Positions 52,283-61,352 are shown, numbered from the stretch's first letter. The stretch is 64,000 nucleotides of DNA from Pseudomonas pergaminensis (GCF_024112395.2 NZ_CP078013.2:1-64000); one strand, 5' to 3'. A program made the numbers and translations. The notes: generated from the sequence alone by a model not told the origin.

Positions 52283-54067
52283 GTGGCGACCATCATGAAG
52301 AAAGTGGATGCAGTGATCGTAGGCTTCGGCTGGACCGGCGCGATTATGGCCAAGGAACTGACGGAAGCGGGCCTCAACGTGGTTGCGCTGGAGCGCGGCC
52401 CGATGCAGGACACATACCCGGACGGCAACTATCCCCAGGTCATCGACGAACTGACCTACAGCGTGCGTAAGAAGCTCTTTCAGGACATCTCCAAGGAGAC
52501 GGTGACCATTCGTCATAGCGTGAATGATGTTGCCCTGCCTAACCGTCAGTTGGGTGCGTTCTTGCCGGGCAACGGCGTGGGCGGGGCGGGCCTGCACTGG
52601 TCGGGGGTGCATTTCCGTGTCGATCCAATTGAACTGCGTATGCGCAGCCACTACGAGGAACGCTACGGGAAAAACTTCATCCCCAAGGACATGACCATCC
52701 AGGACTTCGGCGTGAGCTATGAAGAGCTGGAGCCGTTTTTCGACTATGCGGAAAAAGTCTTCGGTACGTCCGGCCAAGCCTGGACCGTGAAGGGCCAGTT
52801 GGTCGGCGAAGGCCGTGGCGGCAACCCTTATGCACCGGATCGCTCCAACCCCTTCCCATTGGAAGCGCAGAAGAACACCGTCTCCGCACAGCTGTTTCAG
52901 AAAGCGGCGGCCAGCGTCGGGTATAAGCCTTACAACCTGCCGTCAGCCAATACCTCGGGGCCTTACACCAACCCTTATGGTGCGCAGATGGGCCCGTGCA
53001 ATTTCTGCGGCTTCTGCAGTGGCTACGTGTGCTACATGTATTCCAAAGCCTCGCCGAACGTGAATATCCTGCCGGCGTTGCGCCAGGTGCCGAACTTTGA
53101 GCTGCGGCCCAATTCCCACGTGCTCAAGGTCAACCTCGACAGCACCAAGCGCAAAGCCACCGGCGTGACCTACATCGACGCCCAGGGCCGCGAATGCGAG
53201 CAACCGGCGGACTTGGTGATCCTCGGCGCGTTCCAGTTCCATAACGTGCGTCTGATGCTGCTCTCCGGTATCGGCAAGCCGTACGACCCGATTACCAATG
53301 AAGGCGTGGTGGGCAGGAACTTCGCCTACCAGAACATGGCGACCATCAAGGCGTTCTTCGACAAGGACACCCACACCAACAACTTCATCGGTGCGGGCGG
53401 CAATGGCGTGGCCATCGATGACTTCAACGCCGACAACTTCGACCATGGGCCCCACGGCTTTGTGGGCGGTTCGCCGATGTGGGTGAACCAGGCTGGCAGC
53501 CGACCTATTGCCGGCACCTCGAACCCGCCGGGTACTCCAGCCTGGGGCAGCGCCTGGAAGCGCGCCACCGCCGATTACTACACCCACCAAGTGTCGATGG
53601 ATGCCCATGGCGCCCATCAATCCTACCGGGGCAACTACCTGGATCTGGACCCGGTTTACCGCGATGCCTATGGCCTACCGTTGCTGCGCATGACGTTCGA
53701 CTGGCAGGAAAACGACATCAAGATGAACCGCTTCATGGTCGAGAAAATGGGCAAGGTCGCCGAGGCGATGAACCCCAAGGCGATTGCGGTGTTGGGCAAA
53801 AAGGTCGGTGAGCACTTCAATACAGCGTCCTACCAGACCACCCACCTCAACGGCGGCGCGATCATGGGCACCGACCCGAAAACCAGCGCGCTGAACCGTT
53901 ATCTGCAGTGCTGGGATGTGCACAACGTGTTTGTCCCAGGCGCATCCGCTTTCCCACAAGGCTTGGGCTACAACCCTACCGGCCTGGTGGCGGCGCTGAC
54001 CTACTGGTCGGCCCGGGCAATCCGCGAGCAGTACCTGAAAAACCCCGGCCCACTGGTTCAGGCATAA
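52283..54067 (+). CDS. GMC-family dehydrogenase flavoprotein subunit (gluconate 2-dehydrogenase type)
   Basis: The catalytic FAD subunit, 594 residues, starting at GTG 52283 (MATIMKKVDAVIVGFGWTGAIMAKEL). It has the GxGxxG FAD motif at the N-terminus, GNGVGGAGLHWSGVHFRVDP and the C-terminal HLNGGAIMGTDP plus VPGASAFPQGLGYNPTGLVAALTYWSA of GMC oxidoreductases. A Cys-rich stretch CNFCGFCSGYVC (about 234-245) is notable and typical for the Fe-S-containing three-subunit dehydrogenases. It lacks its own signal and probably rides with the Tat-exported small subunit. Likely reaction: D-gluconate to 2-ketogluconate; other polyols are possible. Confidence 0.93.
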   Translation: MATIMKKVDAVIVGFGWTGAIMAKELTEAGLNVVALERGPMQDTYPDGNYPQVIDELTYSVRKKLFQDISKETVTIRHSVNDVALPNRQLGAFLPGNGVGGAGLHWSGVHFRVDPIELRMRSHYEERYGKNFIPKDMTIQDFGVSYEELEPFFDYAEKVFGTSGQAWTVKGQLVGEGRGGNPYAPDRSNPFPLEAQKNTVSAQLFQKAAASVGYKPYNLPSANTSGPYTNPYGAQMGPCNFCGFCSGYVCYMYSKASPNVNILPALRQVPNFELRPNSHVLKVNLDSTKRKATGVTYIDAQGRECEQPADLVILGAFQFHNVRLMLLSGIGKPYDPITNEGVVGRNFAYQNMATIKAFFDKDTHTNNFIGAGGNGVAIDDFNADNFDHGPHGFVGGSPMWVNQAGSRPIAGTSNPPGTPAWGSAWKRATADYYTHQVSMDAHGAHQSYRGNYLDLDPVYRDAYGLPLLRMTFDWQENDIKMNRFMVEKMGKVAEAMNPKAIAVLGKKVGEHFNTASYQTTHLNGGAIMGTDPKTSALNRYLQCWDVHNVFVPGASAFPQGLGYNPTGLVAALTYWSARAIREQYLKNPGPLVQA

Positions 54068-54079
54068 GGAGCGATGACC

Positions 54080-55378
54080 ATGAAAGCACTTGTTATCGCC
54101 ACCTTCGCCCTTTTCAGCAGTTGCTCAGTGAGCGCCGCCGAAACCGACGTGATCAAGCAAGGCGAATACCTGGCACGCGCCGGTGACTGCGTGGCCTGCC
54201 ACACTGCCAAGGGTGGCAAGCCCTTCGCCGGTGGCCTGCCAATGGAAACCCCCATTGGCGTGATCTATTCCACCAACATCACTCCGGACAAGACCGGCCT
54301 GGGCGACTACAGCTTCGAAGACTTCGACAAGGCCGTGCGCCATGGCGTCGCCAAGAGCGGTAGTACCCTTTACCCAGCGATGCCCTACCCGTCATATGCT
54401 CGCGTCAGCGACAGCGACATGAAGGCGTTGTACACGTACTTCATGAAGGGCGTTGAGCCCGTTGCCCAGAAGAACAAGGACAGCGATATTCCGTGGCCCT
54501 TGAGCATGCGTTGGCCGCTGGCGGCGTGGCGCTGGATGTTCGCGCCGGCTGTCGAGGAGCACCCGGCGCAAGCCACTGCCGACCCGGTGATCAGCCGCGG
54601 TGCCTATTTGGTGGAAGGCCTCGGCCACTGCGGCGCGTGCCATACGCCACGGGCGTTGACCATGCAGGAAAAAGCCCTGAGCGCCACTGATGGCAACGCT
54701 TTCCTGTCCGGCAGTGCGCCGCTGGAAGGCTGGATCGCCAAGAGCCTGCGCGGTGACCACAAGGACGGCCTGGGCAGTTGGAGCGAGGAGCAACTGGTGC
54801 AATTCCTCAAGACCGGTCGCAGTGATCGTAGCGCGGTGTTTGGTGGCATGAGCGATGTTGTCGTCCATAGCATGCAGTACATGTCGGAAAATGACCTGAC
54901 GGCGATCGCCCGTTACCTCAAGAGCCTGCCGGCGGTGGACCCCAAGGATCAGCCGCACCAGTACGACAAGCAGGCAGCGGATGCCCTGTGGAAAGGCGAT
55001 GACAGTCAGCGTGGCGCCTCGGTGTACATCGACAACTGCGCCGCCTGCCACCGTACCGATGGCCATGGTTATACACGTGTGTTCCCGGCGTTGGCGGGCA
55101 ACCCGGTGCTGCAGACGGCGGATGCCACGTCATTGATCAACATCGTGTTGAACGGCGGCACCTTGCCGGCGACCCACACGACGCCATCCACCTTCACCAT
55201 GCCGGCGTTCGCCTGGCGCCTGTCGGATCAGGAAGTCGCCGATGTGGTCAGTTTCATTCGTGGCAGTTGGGGCAACAAGGGCGCGCCAGTCAACGCCAGC
55301 GAAGTGGCGGACCTGCGCAAGAACGATATGCGCACTACCTCCGGCGATGACTTGGGGCAGGTAACACAAAAGCACTGA
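54080..55378 (+). CDS. Triheme cytochrome c subunit of gluconate 2-dehydrogenase type
   Basis: The electron-transfer subunit, passing electrons to ubiquinone or the respiratory chain. ATG 54080 fits the AAGGAG site better (8-base spacing) than ATG 54074. The 432-residue protein has a signal peptide (MKALVIATFALFSSCSVSA) and three c-heme sites CXXCH starting at C37 (CVACH), C184 (CGACH) and C320 (CAACH). It completes the small/flavoprotein/cytochrome operon. Confidence 0.94.
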   Translation: MKALVIATFALFSSCSVSAAETDVIKQGEYLARAGDCVACHTAKGGKPFAGGLPMETPIGVIYSTNITPDKTGLGDYSFEDFDKAVRHGVAKSGSTLYPAMPYPSYARVSDSDMKALYTYFMKGVEPVAQKNKDSDIPWPLSMRWPLAAWRWMFAPAVEEHPAQATADPVISRGAYLVEGLGHCGACHTPRALTMQEKALSATDGNAFLSGSAPLEGWIAKSLRGDHKDGLGSWSEEQLVQFLKTGRSDRSAVFGGMSDVVVHSMQYMSENDLTAIARYLKSLPAVDPKDQPHQYDKQAADALWKGDDSQRGASVYIDNCAACHRTDGHGYTRVFPALAGNPVLQTADATSLINIVLNGGTLPATHTTPSTFTMPAFAWRLSDQEVADVVSFIRGSWGNKGAPVNASEVADLRKNDMRTTSGDDLGQVTQKH

Positions 55379-55417
55379 TCCTTCCCTGGCCGCCAAACGG
55401 GACTGGTCAGAAACCTT

Positions 55418-55455
55418 GCGCCTCGATACTGTATATAAAAACAGTATCGAGGCGC
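55418..55455. promoter_or_regulatory. Long inverted repeat containing a consensus LexA box
   Basis: Arms of 15 bp (GCGCCTCGATACTGT, 55418-55432, and ACAGTATCGAGGCGC, 55441-55455) flank ATATAAAA. The centre (55427-55446) reads TACTGTATATAAAAACAGTA, matching the CTG-N10-CAG LexA consensus essentially fully. It ends 4 bases before the start codon of the radical SAM gene, so LexA binding should block its transcription. Confidence 0.92.
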
Positions 55456-55459
55456 TTTC

Positions 55460-56518
55460 ATGTCTACTCCGCTGCCACCCCGAGGCCGGGGCACGGCCAC
55501 CAACCTGCATAACCGCTTTTCGCCCACGGTCAGCGTGGTCGAGGATGACGGCTGGTTCCAGGAAGTGCCGCCGACCCAGGGCACCGAAGTGCGCATAGAG
55601 ACGGCCAAGACCATCATCACCCGCAACAACTCGCCGGACTTGCCCTTTGATCGCTCGATCAACCCCTACCGTGGCTGCGAGCATGGCTGTATCTACTGCT
55701 ATGCACGGCCCAGCCATGCCTATTGGGACATGTCGCCGGGGTTGGATTTCGAGACCCGGTTGATCGCCAAGACCAATGCCGCCGATGTGCTGGAACAGCA
55801 ACTGTCGAAGCCGGGCTACGTGTGTGCGCCGATCAACCTGGGCTCCAATACCGACCCGTACCAGCCGATCGAGCGCGAGTACAAGATCACCCGGCGAACC
55901 CTGGAAGTCCTGCTGCGCTATCGCCACCCGGTAACGATCATCACAAAAGGATCGCTGATTTTGCGCGATCTGGACCTGCTCACCGAACTGGCCCGCCAGC
56001 GACTGGTGGCCGTGATGATCAGCCTTACCAGCCTGGACGACGAACTCAAGCGCATCCTGGAGCCACGTACGGCGGCGCCCAAGGCGCGGTTGCGGGCGAT
56101 CCGGGTGATGCGCGACGCGGGGATCCCGGTGGGTGTGCTGTGTTCGCCGATGATTCCGATGATCAACGACAGTGAGCTGGAAAGCCTGTTGACCGAAGCC
56201 CACGCGGCGGGTGCGCAAAGTGCGGCGTACATGATGCTGCGCCTGCCCCTGGAGGTGGCGCCATTGTTCGAGGAGTGGCTGGCGGCCCATTACCCGCAAC
56301 GCGCGGCCCATGTCATGAGCCTGGTGCGCCAGGTGCGCGGTGGTGAGGTGTATGACAGCCGCTTTGGTGTGCGCATGCGTGGTGAAGGCCCGTTTGCCGA
56401 TTTGCTCGCCCAGCGCTTCAGCAAGGCGATCAAACGCCTGGGGCTCAACCGGCGAGAAGGCTTCAACCTGGATTGCAGCGCTTTTTGTCCACCCGGCAGA
56501 CAGATGGCTTTGTTGTAG
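55460..56518 (+). CDS. LexA-controlled radical SAM protein (SplB-like, PA0069 family)
   Basis: A 352-residue radical SAM protein. The [4Fe-4S] motif is CEHGCIYC (C73, C77, C80), within NPYRGCEHGCIYCYARPSHAYWDMSPGLDFE, as in the Rv2578c/SplB-like family. ATG 55460 begins MSTPLPPRGRGTATNLHNRF. A perfect LexA operator overlaps its promoter region, pointing to SOS induction and a DNA-damage role (inference). The orthologue in P. aeruginosa (PA0069) is, as I recall, listed in the LexA regulon. The photoproduct-lyase-like reaction is not proven. Confidence 0.93.
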   Translation: MSTPLPPRGRGTATNLHNRFSPTVSVVEDDGWFQEVPPTQGTEVRIETAKTIITRNNSPDLPFDRSINPYRGCEHGCIYCYARPSHAYWDMSPGLDFETRLIAKTNAADVLEQQLSKPGYVCAPINLGSNTDPYQPIEREYKITRRTLEVLLRYRHPVTIITKGSLILRDLDLLTELARQRLVAVMISLTSLDDELKRILEPRTAAPKARLRAIRVMRDAGIPVGVLCSPMIPMINDSELESLLTEAHAAGAQSAAYMMLRLPLEVAPLFEEWLAAHYPQRAAHVMSLVRQVRGGEVYDSRFGVRMRGEGPFADLLAQRFSKAIKRLGLNRREGFNLDCSAFCPPGRQMALL

Positions 56519-56745
56519 ACTGAACGGGCGGAATGCCCTGGTGTTGTAGGGATAGTCGCGTTTTGACATCACTGAAACCCGCGTCCTAGAGCGGTTCATT
56601 CAGTTTGAGTTAAGTTTCGACGGTTACCTTGTTCAGCGAGTGACTGATGAGTCGGCACTCTGGCCCCTGGCGTTTTACAACTTTTCCACTGGCCAAGCGT
56701 CGAACTGACCTGAAAACTCCCCTGCATTAATCAAGAGGATGAATC
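56519..56745. other. Intergenic region before the carbonic anhydrase gene
   Basis: About 230 bases without a convincing gene or hairpin. The carbonic anhydrase promoter should lie here. In P. aeruginosa PAO1 the H1 type VI secretion cluster is, from memory, located between the orthologues of the flanking genes; nothing of it is present here. Confidence 0.5.
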
Positions 56746-57477
56746 ATGAGTGACAAGGATAAACAGCCGTTGGCTGCGTCGGCTTCTGCCTCTCCAGTGG
56801 CGGAAACCGCCGATGCAGCGCTAAAGCATATCGTTGACGGCTTTTTGCATTTCCATCACGACGTCTTCCCGCAGCAGGAAGAACTCTTCAAGAAACTCGC
56901 CACGGCCCAGAGCCCACGGGCGATGTTTATTACCTGCGCCGACTCGCGCATCGTGCCTGAGCTGATCACCCAAAGCTCCCCGGGCGATCTGTTTGTGACG
57001 CGTAACGTCGGTAACGTCGTACCGCCTTATGGGCAGATGAACGGCGGTGTTTCCACGGCCATCGAGTACGCCGTCCTTGCCCTGGGCGTGCAGCACATCA
57101 TCGTTTGCGGGCACTCCGATTGCGGCGCTATGCGTGCGGTCCTCAACCCCGCCAGCCTGGAGAAGATGCCAACCGTCAGGGCCTGGCTGCGACACGCTGA
57201 GGTGGCCAAGTCCATGGTCGAAGACAACTGCGACTGCGCCAATGAAGGCGAGAGCATGAAGGTGCTGACCGAAGAAAACGTCATCGCCCAACTGCAGCAT
57301 TTGCGTACCCACCCTTCCGTGGCTTCGCGCATGGCCAATGGTCAGCTGTATATCCATGGCTGGATCTACAACATCGAGACCAGCGAAATCCGCGCCTACG
57401 ATGCCGACCAGTCGGCGTTCCGACCGTTGGGCGGCGACGGGCCGATCCCTTGCGCGACGCCTAAAGCGCGCTTCTAA
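56746..57477 (+). CDS. Beta-class carbonic anhydrase
   Basis: Interconverts CO2 and bicarbonate with a catalytic zinc. The 243-residue protein has all zinc and catalytic residues: C64, D66 and R68 in CADSR, and H123 and C126 in HSDCG, plus the NVGNVVPP block. It lies 85 bases before a SulP transporter on the same strand, consistent with a bicarbonate uptake pair. ATG 56746 is preceded by AAGAGGATGAATC. Confidence 0.96.
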   Translation: MSDKDKQPLAASASASPVAETADAALKHIVDGFLHFHHDVFPQQEELFKKLATAQSPRAMFITCADSRIVPELITQSSPGDLFVTRNVGNVVPPYGQMNGGVSTAIEYAVLALGVQHIIVCGHSDCGAMRAVLNPASLEKMPTVRAWLRHAEVAKSMVEDNCDCANEGESMKVLTEENVIAQLQHLRTHPSVASRMANGQLYIHGWIYNIETSEIRAYDADQSAFRPLGGDGPIPCATPKARF

Positions 57478-57562
57478 CACACTTCCCTGCCGGGTAAAGC
57501 GGTGGCTGCCATGGACGCAGCCAGGCTTTACCGCGCCCGGCGAATGCCTCGGGAGAGTCATC

Positions 57563-59104
57563 ATGCGTGCTGCTCAATTGAAAGCTGTATTGCCACGGGA
57601 GCTGCTCGCTTCCGTGGTTGTGTTTCTGGTTGCCCTGCCCTTGTGCATGGGCATCGCGATTGCCTCTGGCATGCCGCCCGCCAAGGGCCTGATCACCGGG
57701 ATCATCGGCGGCCTTGTGGTGGGTTGGCTGGCGGGCTCGCCGTTGCAAGTCAGTGGTCCGGCGGCCGGTTTGGCTGTATTGGTATTCGAACTGGTGCGCC
57801 AGCACGGCATGCTGATGCTCGGGCCGATCCTGTTGCTGGCGGGCTTTCTGCAGCTGGTAGCCGGGCGTCTGCGCCTGGGCTGCTGGTTTCGCGTCACGGC
57901 CCCGGCGGTGGTGTACGGCATGCTGGCAGGGATTGGCGTGCTGATTGTGCTATCCCAGATTCACGTGATGCTCGACGGCGCGCCCAAGCCCTCGGGGCTG
58001 GACAACCTGGCAGGCTTCCCGGCGGCGTTGGCGGAGGCGATCCCGACCCTGGGCGGTGGCCTGGGCTGGCAGGCGGGATTGCTCGGGTTGTCGACGATGC
58101 TGGTGATGTACGTCTGGGATAAATTCCGCCCACAGACGCTGCGCTTTGTACCCGGCGCCTTGTTGGGTGTGGGCCTGACCACCGTGGTCAGCCTGATGCT
58201 GGCGTTGCAGGTCAAGCGCGTGGAAGTCCCGGAAAATCTTGCCGATGCCATCGATTGGCTGCGCCCCAGCGATCTGTTGAATCTTGCAGATCCTCAACTG
58301 TTGATTGCCGCGTTTGCGGTGGCGTTTATCGCGAGTGCCGAAACCCTGCTCTCCGCCGCGGCGGTGGATCGCATGCACAGCGGTCAGCGTTCTGATTTCG
58401 ACAAGGAATTGTCTGCTCAAGGTGTAGGCAACATGCTCTGCGGCCTGGTGGGTGCCTTGCCGATGACCGGCGTGATCGTGCGCAGCTCGGCCAACGTACA
58501 GGCCGGTGCTACCACGCGCCTGTCGGCGATGTTCCATGGCCTGTGGCTGCTGGCGTTCGTGCTGTTGCTGTCGAGTGTGCTGCAGAGCATTCCGGTGGCG
58601 AGCCTGGCGGGCGTGCTGGTGTACACCGGTATCAAGCTGGTGGACGTCAAGGCATTCAAGGCATTGGGACGCTATGGGCGGATGCCGATGTTCACCTATG
58701 CGGCCACGGCGCTGGCGATCATCTTTACCGACCTGCTGACCGGCGTGCTGGTGGGCTTCGGCTTGACCTTGGTCAAGCTGGCGTTCAAGGCTTCGCGGCT
58801 CAAGGTCAGCCTGATCGACTTGCCCCAGGAGGGCGAGATGGAGCTGCGCCTGACCGGTGCGGCGACCTTTCTGAAAGTGCCGGCGTTGACCCAGGTGCTG
58901 TCCACGGTACCGGCGGGCAGCACTGTGCATGTGCCGCTCAATAACCTGAGTTACATCGACCATTCCTGCCTGGAGCTGCTCGAGGAATGGGGGCGGGCCA
59001 ATGCGGCCAAGGGCTCGAAGCTGGTGATCGAGGCGCGCGGGTTGAAGCGCCGGTTGGAAGGTCGGGTGCGGACGACGACGGGGATAGGCTCAGCACCAGC
59101 CTGA
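57563..59104 (+). CDS. SulP-family transporter, probable bicarbonate transporter
   Basis: A 513-residue membrane protein starting MRAAQLKAVLPRELLASVVVFLVALPLCMGIAIASGMPPAKGLITGIIGG (ATG 57563), with GGGAGAG upstream. It has the SulP fold with about 10-12 TM segments and a C-terminal STAS-like domain (about 420-500, GSTVHVPLNNLSYIDHSCLELLEEWG). The open frame extends upstream to 57338 over the carbonic anhydrase gene, without SulP features. Coupling to a carbonic anhydrase gene suggests bicarbonate transport (BicA-like role, inferred). Confidence 0.9.
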   Translation: MRAAQLKAVLPRELLASVVVFLVALPLCMGIAIASGMPPAKGLITGIIGGLVVGWLAGSPLQVSGPAAGLAVLVFELVRQHGMLMLGPILLLAGFLQLVAGRLRLGCWFRVTAPAVVYGMLAGIGVLIVLSQIHVMLDGAPKPSGLDNLAGFPAALAEAIPTLGGGLGWQAGLLGLSTMLVMYVWDKFRPQTLRFVPGALLGVGLTTVVSLMLALQVKRVEVPENLADAIDWLRPSDLLNLADPQLLIAAFAVAFIASAETLLSAAAVDRMHSGQRSDFDKELSAQGVGNMLCGLVGALPMTGVIVRSSANVQAGATTRLSAMFHGLWLLAFVLLLSSVLQSIPVASLAGVLVYTGIKLVDVKAFKALGRYGRMPMFTYAATALAIIFTDLLTGVLVGFGLTLVKLAFKASRLKVSLIDLPQEGEMELRLTGAATFLKVPALTQVLSTVPAGSTVHVPLNNLSYIDHSCLELLEEWGRANAAKGSKLVIEARGLKRRLEGRVRTTTGIGSAPA

Positions 59105-59119
59105 AGCGCAGATAACCCC

Positions 59120-59201
59120 TGTAGGAGCCGGCGTGCCGGCGATGAAGCCCGCAAGATCACTTAGGTTCAAGGGCCTCATCGCTGGCAAGCCAGTGCCTAC
59201 A
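59120..59201. repeat. REPIN (TGTAGGAGCCGG variant, diverged arms)
   Basis: The left arm TGTAGGAGCCGGCGTGCCGG starts at 59120 and the right arm GCTGGCAAGCCAGTGCCTACA ends at 59201. The arms show several mismatches, so this copy is old or from another subfamily. It lies between convergent genes. Confidence 0.8.
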
Positions 59202-59209
59202 ACGGGGGA

Positions 59210-59857
59210 TCAGGCAGGCTGGTCCAGCGCCAACTCAACCCCCAGCTGTCGCGACAGGCACGGCCAGCGCTTCCACGCGGCTTCCGTGTCCGGGCTCTTG
59301 AGCTGTTCGCGATAGGTCTCGACCGACTCCAGCGCAAAGCTGTCTTCGTTGAGCATTTCATCCACCGCGTGATGCACCGCTTCATCCAGTTGGTTGGCGA
59401 AGGTTTCGCCGATCAGCTGGTGGGCGATGACATTGGCCACGGTGGTGTCGGCCGGAATCAACGGCTGGCCAAAATGCTTGATGTACAGATCGTTGACCTC
59501 TTCGACCAGGCGATGAGCCAGGTAGGCCTCATCCAGCAGGCCGTCGAGCCCTTCGTGGCCGGCGAGGATGGCAGGCGGTTGCAGGAAGAAGTGCTCGGCA
59601 ATTTTCAGCACCGGCTTGATCTGGCTTTCGATACCCGCCTCGCGGGCCACATCGTTGGCGGCGTCCAGCAAGTCCGGGACCAGGTCGATGTAGGCGGTGA
59701 CAAAGCGAGTCATGACAATGTTGCGATCACCGTCAGCCAGGGAGATGGCCGAATGCAGGTGCGGCAATTGTTTTTCCAGTTGCTGGGCAAGCTGGCCCGT
59801 GCTGGCTTCGTGTTGATGGGCACGGGAAATCTGCTCGCGCAATGCGGCGGTGTTCAT
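59210..59857 (-). CDS. Hypothetical protein (PA0104-like)
   Basis: A 215-residue predominantly helical protein starting MNTAALREQISRAHQHEASTGQLAQQLEKQLPHLHSAISLADGD (ATG 59857). An in-frame ATG at 59932 would add 25 residues without support. No signal peptide or TM segment is obvious. Regions include VTAYIDLVPDLLDAANDVAREAGIE and EAYLAHRLVEEVNDLYIKHFGQPLIPADTTVANVIAHQLIGE. I do not recognise a function. The position next to the cytochrome oxidase operon is shared with P. aeruginosa by memory of synteny. Confidence 0.85.
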   Translation of the reverse strand: MNTAALREQISRAHQHEASTGQLAQQLEKQLPHLHSAISLADGDRNIVMTRFVTAYIDLVPDLLDAANDVAREAGIESQIKPVLKIAEHFFLQPPAILAGHEGLDGLLDEAYLAHRLVEEVNDLYIKHFGQPLIPADTTVANVIAHQLIGETFANQLDEAVHHAVDEMLNEDSFALESVETYREQLKSPDTEAAWKRWPCLSRQLGVELALDQPA

Positions 59858-60224
59858 GAAAGCTCCAGTGATGCAGGCGTAGGAAAAGGGAGAGGATAAG
59901 GTAGCTCGTTTATACGAGAGCTTAAGACGCATTTGTCATAATTATTTCATGGTTATGCGCCTGCGTTATATCCTATTGCCATCGTTCGTCGGATAAACGA
60001 TTCCGCACCCGGTTTTATTAGCCCCGACCGGTCATTTTTGCTCATTTGCCCCTACACATTGCGGGGTTGCAGAGCCTGTCTATACTCGGATTTGTACGCG
60101 ATTAGCTGATGACGCCAGACTGCATAAGCAGGCAAGGCTAAGCGGTTGTAAGCAGTATGGAAGCCGCTCCCTTCGACGCAGGTGCAAACCGGCGGGATAA
60201 CAAGAACGATAAGGGGAACCCGCA
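59858..60224. promoter_or_regulatory. Intergenic region upstream of the cytochrome oxidase operon
   Basis: A 367-base gap between the divergent hypothetical gene and coxB. It holds both promoters. A short inverted repeat CTCGT-TTAT-ACGAG lies near 59905-59918. A long leader precedes coxB, with a GGGGAACC site just before its ATG. No Anr or RpoS-type box could be named with confidence. Confidence 0.5.
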
Positions 60225-61352
60225 ATGATGCGACATCCACACGTTTGGATGGGCCTCCTGTTGTGGTCAGTATTCGGCCAGGCACATGCCGCCTGGACAA
60301 CGAATATGGCGCCAGGGGCGACAGAAGTCAGTCACGCTGTGTTCGACCTGCACATGACCATATTCTGGATCTGTGTGGTGATCGGCATCATCGTGTTTGG
60401 CGCGATGTTCTGGTCGATGATCGTTCATCGCCGGTCCACGGGGCAGGTCGCGGCCAAGTTCCACGAAAGCACTACCGTGGAGATCCTCTGGACCGTCGTG
60501 CCCTTGCTGATCCTGGTCGCGATGGCCATTCCGGCGACCAAGACCCTGATCAATATCTACGACAGCAGTGAATCGGATATCGATATCCAGGTCACCGGTT
60601 ACCAGTGGAAGTGGCACTACAAATACCTGGGCCAGGACGTGGAGTTCTTCAGCAACCTGGCCACGCCCGCCGAGCAGATCCACAACCAGGCCACCAAGGG
60701 CGAACACTACCTGCTGGAAGTCGACCAGCCACTGGTGTTGCCGGTGGGCGCCAAGGTGCGCTTTTTGGTGACGGCTGCCGACGTGATCCATTCCTGGTGG
60801 GTGCCGGCGTTTGCGGTCAAGCGCGACGCCATCCCCGGCTTCGTCAACGAGGCCTGGACCCGTATCGAGAAGCCTGGCATCTACCGTGGCCAGTGCGCCG
60901 AACTGTGCGGCAAGGACCACGGGTTCATGCCCATCGTGGTCGAGGTCAAGTCCAAGGCCGACTACGACACTTGGCTCGGCGAGCGTAAGGAAGAGGCCGC
61001 CAAGCTCAAGGAACTCACCTCCAAAGAGTGGACGCTGGAAGAGCTGGTGGCCCGTGGCGACAAGGTCTACCACACCACCTGCGTGGCCTGTCACCAGGCC
61101 GAGGGCCAGGGCTTGCCGCCAATGTTCCCGGCGCTCAAGGGTTCGAAAATCGCGACAGGGCCAAAAGAAGGCCACCTGAGTCTCGTCTACCACGGCAAGC
61201 CGGGCACCGCGATGGCGGCCTTTGGCAAGCAGCTTTCGGAAGTGGATATCGCCGCCGTGGTGACCTACGAGCGCAATGCGTGGGGCAACAACAAAGGCGA
61301 CATGGTCACGCCTAAAGACGTGCTGGCCATCAAGCAGGCGGAAAGCAAATGA
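60225..61352 (+). CDS. coxB: Cytochrome c oxidase subunit II with cytochrome c domain
   Basis: Subunit II receives electrons from cytochrome c at the CuA site. The 375-residue precursor has a signal peptide (MMRHPHVWMGLLLWSVFGQAHA), two TM helices (about 45-65 and 85-105) and a CuA domain with C224, C228, H232 and M235 in CAELCGKDHGFM. An extra C-terminal cytochrome c domain has heme site CVACH at 286-290. The fused heme marks the caa3-like arrangement seen in the Pseudomonas aa3 oxidase. First gene of the cox operon. Confidence 0.97.
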   Translation: MMRHPHVWMGLLLWSVFGQAHAAWTTNMAPGATEVSHAVFDLHMTIFWICVVIGIIVFGAMFWSMIVHRRSTGQVAAKFHESTTVEILWTVVPLLILVAMAIPATKTLINIYDSSESDIDIQVTGYQWKWHYKYLGQDVEFFSNLATPAEQIHNQATKGEHYLLEVDQPLVLPVGAKVRFLVTAADVIHSWWVPAFAVKRDAIPGFVNEAWTRIEKPGIYRGQCAELCGKDHGFMPIVVEVKSKADYDTWLGERKEEAAKLKELTSKEWTLEELVARGDKVYHTTCVACHQAEGQGLPPMFPALKGSKIATGPKEGHLSLVYHGKPGTAMAAFGKQLSEVDIAAVVTYERNAWGNNKGDMVTPKDVLAIKQAESK

